Assembly (NCBI GenBank): GCA_910589395.1
Contig: CAJUTL010000049.1
Span: 1 to 15,635 of the forward strand
Reading direction: 5' to 3'
Origin: an uncultured Oscillospiraceae bacterium
GTDB taxonomy: Bacteria; Bacillota_A; Clostridia; Oscillospirales; Acutalibacteraceae
DNA: 15,635 bases
This document shows positions 13,111-15,635 of the stretch, in pieces (positions within the stretch are counted from its first letter, which is position 1; every line of letters starts with the position of its first letter). A model generated the notes under the pieces. It saw only the letters and a list, made by a program, of their open reading frames with translations. It was not told the DNA's origin and searched no databases. The position numbers and the translations under genes are program-made.

Positions 13111-13395
13111 TCACTTCCTCACCCGTGTCTGTCCCGGGTGAAGGTTTTTAACTGCTCCCGGCATAAAAAAGGTGTCGATGGGAACATCATAAAATTGACA
13201 AAGCAGGTACAGGGTGAAAACGCTGGGTGCGGTAGTTCCTATTTCGTAATACGAATAGGTGGGGCGGGAAATTTTAAGGAATTCCGCCACTGTTTCTTGT
13301 TTCAGTCCCGCATTGACCCGCAGTGCTCGAAGAGCAATGGGGAGCTGCATGCTCAGTTCTCTTTGAATGACCTGGTTCTGATTCAGTCGTTTCAT
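13111..13395 (-). CDS. XRE-family helix-turn-helix regulator
   Basis: A 94-residue Cro/C1-type regulator. The DNA-binding domain spans ~16-70: LPIALRALRVNAGLKQETVAEFLKISRPTYSYYEIGTTAPSVFTLYLLCQFYDVPIDTFF. GGAGGG stands eight bases before the ATG. The last ~10 codons (GQTRVRK) run into the repeat block at 13110, so the C-terminus may have been changed by repeat insertion. It is divergent from the XRE gene at 13508 across 112 bases and probably acts on that shared region. No toxin partner is adjacent on its own strand. Confidence 0.88.
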   Translation of the reverse strand: MKRLNQNQVIQRELSMQLPIALRALRVNAGLKQETVAEFLKISRPTYSYYEIGTTAPSVFTLYLLCQFYDVPIDTFFMPGAVKNLHPGQTRVRK

Positions 13396-13448
13396 TTTGA
13401 TAACCCTCCAAAATTAAAAATACGCATCTCATGTTCAAATTTCGCATT

Positions 13449-13507
13449 AAATACGGTTTAGATGGTCTGAAAAATGGCCCATAATTAGGCCATTAGGTGG
13501 TGAGCTT
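13449..13507 (+). promoter_or_regulatory. Promoter of the first tandem XRE gene
   Basis: Bases 13449-13507 are closely matched by 13999-14059 before the second XRE gene. Both hold AAATACGGTTTAG, GAAAATGGCC and a -10 box (CATAAT 13480-13485 here). AATGGCC and GGCCATT flank this -10 box as an inverted repeat. No good -35 is visible, so these promoters may need an activator or be weak. AGGTGGTGAG supplies the ribosome-binding site. Confidence 0.65.
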
Positions 13508-13831
13508 ATGGAATATGATTTGTTTGCAATTGGCAAAAGAATTGCCGATTTGAGAAAACAGCACGGACTGACGCAGGACGCATTAGGTGAGCACTTGGGA
13601 GTGACCGGCAAACAAATTGCCCGTATAGAATACGGTACCAGCAGCCTTACTCCTAAAAATTATCTCAAAGTAAGCGAGTTATTTTCCGTAAGTCTGGATT
13701 ACCTTTTTAAGGGAAATCTTGAAAAGCCTCTGAATGATTGTGTAGTTGAATTTGTAAAACATGCTTCTTATGAAAATCAAGAAGCTGTTTGGCGTTTTCT
13801 TCAGGCTCTTATGAAGCTTAAGGACACCTAA
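13508..13831 (+). CDS. XRE-family regulator, tandem paralog 1
   Basis: A 107-residue regulator with a classic helix-turn-helix: IGKRIADLRKQHGLTQDALGEHLGVTGKQIARIEYGTSSLTPKNYLKVSELFSVSLDYLF. A short C-terminal helical tail follows (~70-107). It is about 70% identical by eye to the gene at 14060, including MEYD and the IEYGTSSLTPKNYLK block, so the two are a local duplication. Its own terminator follows. With the near-identical promoter in front of both genes, cross-regulation is likely. Confidence 0.92.
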   Translation: MEYDLFAIGKRIADLRKQHGLTQDALGEHLGVTGKQIARIEYGTSSLTPKNYLKVSELFSVSLDYLFKGNLEKPLNDCVVEFVKHASYENQEAVWRFLQALMKLKDT

Positions 13832-13853
13832 TGAAAATCCTCGAATTAAGTAT

Positions 13854-13892
13854 AAAACTCCCTCTTTTTCTTTGTCAAGGGGGAGTTTTTGT
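13854..13892 (+). terminator. Terminator of tandem XRE 1
   Basis: AAAACTCCC (13854-13862) and GGGAGTTTT (13881-13889) form the stem, extended by two more pairs, and a T-run follows. Confidence 0.85.
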
Positions 13893-14059
13893 CATGTTCT
13901 GCCGAAGTTATAGGGATTTAGGAGCTTTTCGACGAAATTTTCACTAACCAAGCTGAAAAACGCGCCGAAACAGGACGTTTGGTGTTCGTTTTTCTCATAA
14001 AATACGGTTTAGGCCGTCAGGAAAATGGCCTATAATTAAAATGGTTAGGTGGTGAGTTT
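13893..14059 (+). promoter_or_regulatory. Intergenic region and promoter of tandem XRE 2
   Basis: 13999-14059 is the paralogous promoter: TACGGTTTAGGCC, GGAAAATGGCC, TATAAT (14031-14036) and AGGTGGTGAG before the ATG. GGCC-N11-GGCC is a possible operator. The preceding ~100 bases hold nothing I recognise. Confidence 0.65.
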
Positions 14060-14407
14060 ATGGAATACGATCAGCTTGCAATCGGCAAAAGGATAGCGGA
14101 TTTAAGGAAGCTGCATGGAATAACGCAGGACGACTTGGGTGAGCAGTTAGGAATTAGCGGCAAGCAGGTTGCCCGTGTGGAATACGGCACCAGCAGCCTT
14201 ACTCCGAAAAACTATCTCAAACTCAGCAAGCTGTTTTCCGTAAGCTTGGATTATCTTTTCACGGGAGAACTGGACAAACCACTTCACGATTGTGTAACTG
14301 AATTTATAGAAAACTCTTCTTATAAAAATCAGGAAGCCGTTTGGCATTTCCTTTGGACGCTTATGGAAACAAAGGAATCTGATAAAAACTCTCATAAAAA
14401 TCAATAA
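14060..14407 (+). CDS. XRE-family regulator, tandem paralog 2
   Basis: A 115-residue paralog of 13508-13831, with the same helix-turn-helix (IGKRIADLRKLHGITQDDLGEQLGISGKQVARVEYGTSSLTPKNYLKLSKLFSVSLDYLF) and a similar tail (DCVTEFIENSSYKNQEAVWHFLWTLMETKESDKNSHKNQ). The tail is longer than paralog 1 by several polar residues. The gene ends exactly at the start of its terminator, then the small peptide/antisense RNA module follows. Its 3' part and everything after it up to 14888 are duplicated downstream. Confidence 0.92.
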   Translation: MEYDQLAIGKRIADLRKLHGITQDDLGEQLGISGKQVARVEYGTSSLTPKNYLKLSKLFSVSLDYLFTGELDKPLHDCVTEFIENSSYKNQEAVWHFLWTLMETKESDKNSHKNQ

Positions 14408-14440
14408 CCTCTCCCTGGAAGAAAAGGGGAGAGGTTTTAT
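14406..14440 (+). terminator. Terminator of tandem XRE 2
   Basis: AACCTCTCCC (14406-14415) and GGGAGAGGTT (14427-14436) form a 10-bp stem with a T-rich tail. The stop codon (14405-14407) touches the stem. The identical hairpin follows the XRE remnant at 15049-15083. Confidence 0.9.
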
Positions 14441-14491
14441 TCTGTTCTGCCAAAATCAGAATAGTAGTTATTAGAAAAAGAAAAGCTTGTC

Positions 14492-14520
14492 TTGATTTTC
14501 ATTCAAAAAACTGTTATAAT
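14492..14520 (+). promoter_or_regulatory. Sense promoter of peptide module 1
   Basis: TTGATT (14492-14497), 17 bases, perfect TATAAT (14515-14520) with extended TGT. The start near 14527 coincides with a GCACAG-aata-CTGTGC hairpin (14527-14542), which would cap and stabilise the RNA. Confidence 0.85.
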
Positions 14521-14598
14521 CGATTTGCACAGAATACTGTGCAGAAGAGTCTGCCCTCATACGGTAGGCGGTTTGGCTACATCCTCCGAAGGGGGGGG

Positions 14599-14742
14599 GT
14601 GAGCACGCCCCAGTGGGGCGTTGGCGCGAACCGACCGAGCCGACAGGCGAGACAGCATATGCCGGTTACATTGACGTTTCATATCCTTTTTTGGACAATA
14701 ACGATCAGAGTAACAGACAGAAACCGCCACTCTGCCAAGTGA
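14599..14742 (+). CDS. Small hydrophobic peptide, module 1 (toxin-like)
   Basis: The most conservative reading is the ATG at 14659, giving 27 residues: MPVTLTFHILFWTITIRV, then a basic tail ending NRHSAK. An in-frame GTG at 14599, right after a run of nine G, would add 20 residues (VSTPQWGVGANRPSRQARQH). The hydrophobic core of ~16 residues and charged tail fit a membrane-acting type I toxin. Its last codons and stop lie in a stem, AGAAACCG/CGGTTTCT (14719-14750). Module 2 encodes the same peptide with a synonymous Ser codon change (TCT against TCG), which supports real coding. I have seen similar small frames in gut Clostridia but cannot name a family. Confidence 0.55.
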   Translation: MSTPQWGVGANRPSRQARQHMPVTLTFHILFWTITIRVTDRNRHSAK

Positions 14743-14808
14743 CGGTTTCTAAGTACATCTTAAAACTGTTATCTTGAGCCAAACCGTCTATCGGCAGGCT
14801 CTTTCTTC
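14743..14808 (-). ncRNA. Antisense RNA of module 1 (5' part)
   Basis: Starts near 14808 from the consensus minus-strand promoter and runs against the 3' end of the sense RNA. Its first ~33 bases read GAGCCTGCC-gatagA-CGGTTTGGCTC, a hairpin that mimics the sense leader (14547-14578), so it could pair with both ends of the sense RNA. The 3' end is not marked by a clear terminator; it may run on through the peptide region to the AGAAACCG stem or further. It would be the antitoxin of the pair. Confidence 0.55.
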
Positions 14809-14814
14809 ATCTTT

Positions 14815-14843
14815 ATTATAGTAACTGTCTAATAATTTGTCAA
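14815..14843 (-). promoter_or_regulatory. Consensus antisense promoter of module 1
   Basis: Minus-strand TTGACA (14838-14843), exactly 17 bases, TATAAT (14815-14820): a full match to the sigma-A consensus. It faces back into the peptide module, with no gene ahead of it on that strand until 13395. Confidence 0.93.
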
Positions 14844-14885
14844 GTGGCAATTCCACGGCAAAAAACACCTATCTGGGACAGACAC

Positions 14886-15050
14886 GGGCGAACAGCTGGG
14901 AATTACCGGCAAGCAGATTGCTTGCGTGGAATACGGCACCAGCAGCCTCACCCCGAAAAACTACCTCAAAATCAGCAAGCCGCTTGGCATTTTCTTTGGA
15001 CGATTAAGGAAACAAAGGAATCTGATAAAAACTCTCATAAAAATCAGTAA
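14886..15050 (+). pseudogene. Remnant of a third tandem XRE gene
   Basis: Homologous to XRE 2 from its codon ~27 on: GEQLGITGKQIACVEYGTSSLTPKNYLKISK, then a deletion, then ...WHFLWTIKETKESDKNSHKNQ. The 5' quarter is missing; the sequence joins at GGG(T/C)GA to the end of module 1. An internal 106-base deletion, with AAGC at both ends (14228-14231 and 14334-14337 in XRE 2), shifts the frame. The two short frames here (14844-15050 and 14926-15117) are therefore each only half of the gene. It is followed by the same terminator as XRE 2. Confidence 0.9.
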
Positions 15051-15134
15051 CCTCTCCCTGGAAGAAAAGGGGAGAGGTTTTATTCTGTTCTGCCAAAATC
15101 AGAATAGTAGTTATTAGAAAAAGAAAAGCTTGTC

Positions 15135-15163
15135 TTGATTTTCATTCAAAAAACTGTTATAAT
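15135..15163 (+). promoter_or_regulatory. Sense promoter of peptide module 2
   Basis: TTGATT (15135-15140), 17 bases, TATAAT (15158-15163), identical to module 1 and again followed by the GCACAG/CTGTGC 5' hairpin. Confidence 0.85.
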
Positions 15164-15169
15164 CGATTT

Positions 15170-15449
15170 GCACAGAATACTGTGCAGAAGAGTCTGCCCT
15201 CATACGGTAGGCGGTTTGGCTACATCCTCCGAAGGGGGGGGGTGAGCACGCCCCAGTGGGGCGTTGGCGCGAACCGACCGAGCCGACAGGCGAGACAGCA
15301 TATGCCGGTTACATTGACGTTTCATATCCTTTTTTGGACAATAACGATCAGAGTAACAGACAGAAACCGCCACTCGGCCAAGTGACGGTTTCTAAAACAA
15401 TTTAGAAAAAATCCTTGAGCCAAACCGTCTATCGGCAGGCTCTTTTTTT
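15170..15449 (+). ncRNA. Sense RNA of module 2
   Basis: Same arrangement as module 1. The terminator here is better: GAGCC...GGCTC (15417-15442) followed by seven T. The 22-base patch before it (15393-15414) differs from copy 1, while the peptide, leader and terminator stem are kept. Confidence 0.65.
15242..15385 (+). CDS. Small hydrophobic peptide, module 2 (toxin-like)
   Basis: Same residues as module 1 (ATG at 15302, 27 residues; or GTG at 15242 after the G9 run). The only coding difference from copy 1 is TCG for TCT at the Ser codon near the end, which is silent. Confidence 0.55.
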   Translation: MSTPQWGVGANRPSRQARQHMPVTLTFHILFWTITIRVTDRNRHSAK

Positions 15450-15455
15450 ACCTTT

Positions 15456-15484
15456 ATTATAGTAACTGCCTAATAATTTGTCAA
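15456..15484 (-). promoter_or_regulatory. Consensus antisense promoter of module 2
   Basis: Minus-strand TTGACA (15479-15484), 17 bases, TATAAT (15456-15461). The spacer differs from module 1 at one base, while both hexamers are intact. The antisense RNA would start near 15449, at the sense terminator's T-run. Confidence 0.93.
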
Positions 15485-15582
15485 GCAGCAATTCCCCGGC
15501 AAAAAACACCTATCTGGGACAGACACGGGTGAGAAAGTGATCCTTTCGAGGAAGGCAGGGGGTTACTGCTATCCGTTAACCC

Positions 15583-15635
15583 GCTAAATTATAGTTTAGC
15601 GAACTAGTCGTTAGAGAAGAACAAGGTCCCTCCTT
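15583..15635. repeat. Start of a palindromic repeat copy, cut by the window end
   Basis: The GCTAAATTATAGTTTAGC boundary motif (15583-15600) is followed by GAACTAGTCGTTAGAGAAGA, the same start as repeat copy B at 6458. The rest lies outside the window. 15534-15582 holds nothing recognised. Confidence 0.8.

Larger units (their letters stand above)
14527..14813 (+). ncRNA. Sense RNA of module 1 (type I toxin-like mRNA)
   Basis: Predicted ~285-nt RNA from the strong promoter to the terminator GAGCC...CCG-tctat-CGG...GGCTC (14776-14801) with a T-rich tail. The leader segment CGGTTTGGCT (14569-14578) is perfectly complementary to AGCCAAACCG (14777-14786). GAGTCTGCC (14547-14555) pairs with GGCAGGCTC (14793-14801) with one G-U. 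The 5' and 3' ends can therefore close on each other, as known type I toxin mRNAs do. A CCTCC-gaa-GGGGG hairpin and a CGCCCC-agt-GGGGCG hairpin would hide the early translation start. Confidence 0.65.
14341..14888. repeat. Large tandem direct repeat, copy 1
   Basis: Matches 14984-15530 at an offset of 641-643 bases and is almost identical except for a short variable patch (14752-14774 against 15393-15415). It contains the end of the XRE gene, its terminator and the peptide/antisense module. Confidence 0.95.
14984..15530. repeat. Large tandem direct repeat, copy 2
   Basis: Partner of 14341-14888. Copy 2 ends at GACACGGGTGAG (15522-15533). GGGTGAG also occurs in XRE 2 at 14137-14143, the point where the copied XRE fragment begins, so short homology explains the duplication endpoints. 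Confidence 0.95.

Noticed and set aside
13036..13461. 141-residue plus-strand frame over the minus-strand XRE gene
   Set aside because: Runs through the repeat block and antisense to a clear helix-turn-helix gene.
14147..14404. 85-residue minus-strand frame opposite XRE 2
   Set aside because: Shadow; the plus strand has a canonical XRE domain and a conserved promoter.
14539..14658. N-terminal extension of the small peptide from 14539
   Set aside because: It would start at a non-standard codon inside the 5' hairpin without a ribosome-binding site; the GTG at 14599 or ATG at 14659 are better.
1..15635. Insertion sequence, integrase, tRNA or multi-repeat CRISPR array
   Set aside because: No transposase or recombinase motifs, no tRNA cloverleaf and no second CRISPR repeat were found on either strand.

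Overview
The window looks like the chromosome of a gut-type Clostridia member (Bacillota, probably Oscillospiraceae-like). This rests on strong GGAGG ribosome-binding sites, a Mn-type riboswitch, a YspA/DUF1273-type SLOG gene, several small XRE regulators and GC-rich housekeeping genes interrupted by AT-rich imports. The genus cannot be fixed from the sequence alone.

Layout. 1-330 is repeat DNA plus a 17-bp-stem terminator. 329-4481 is an AT-rich restriction-modification island: a Vsr mismatch nuclease and a C5-cytosine methyltransferase on the minus strand, a second C5 methyltransferase with an N-terminal helix-turn-helix on the plus strand, and a PD-(D/E)XK endonuclease on the minus strand. 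The island sits at the 3' end of a Na+/Ca2+-exchanger-type cation antiporter gene (4692-5675). A nearly identical 84-bp piece of that 3' end lies on the far side of the island, the footprint of insertion with target duplication. The antiporter is preceded by a promoter, a yybP-ykoY (Mn2+) riboswitch and an intrinsic terminator. 6110-6790 is a block of nested palindromic repeats.

6778-9331 carries an alkyltransferase-like gene, a divergent pair (XRE repressor and SLOG protein) sharing two TACGC-N4-GCGTA operators, and an S66 peptidase gene. A small membrane/zinc-ribbon protein gene (9374-10009) lies just upstream of the peptidase gene and is probably in its operon. 10230-10412 holds two divergent promoters. 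One of them drives a predicted ~95-nt RNA that opens with a single type I-C-like CRISPR repeat and ends in an intrinsic terminator. An RlmD/TrmA-family RNA methyltransferase (10418-11581) and a lipoprotein (11677-12606) follow. 12640-13110 is repeat DNA, part of which is an inverted copy of the window's first 66 bases.

The right end (13111-15530) is an XRE-rich accessory patch: one minus-strand regulator, two tandem plus-strand paralogs with near-identical promoters, and a decayed third copy. Two tandem copies of a small-RNA/peptide module are embedded there. Each has a sense promoter, a 27-47 aa hydrophobic ORF, a terminator whose sequence is complementary to the 5' leader, and a fully consensus antisense promoter. 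This has the architecture of a type I toxin-antitoxin pair and, with the single-repeat CRISPR-like RNA, is the best candidate for something undescribed. All calls come from reading the sequence; no database search was run.
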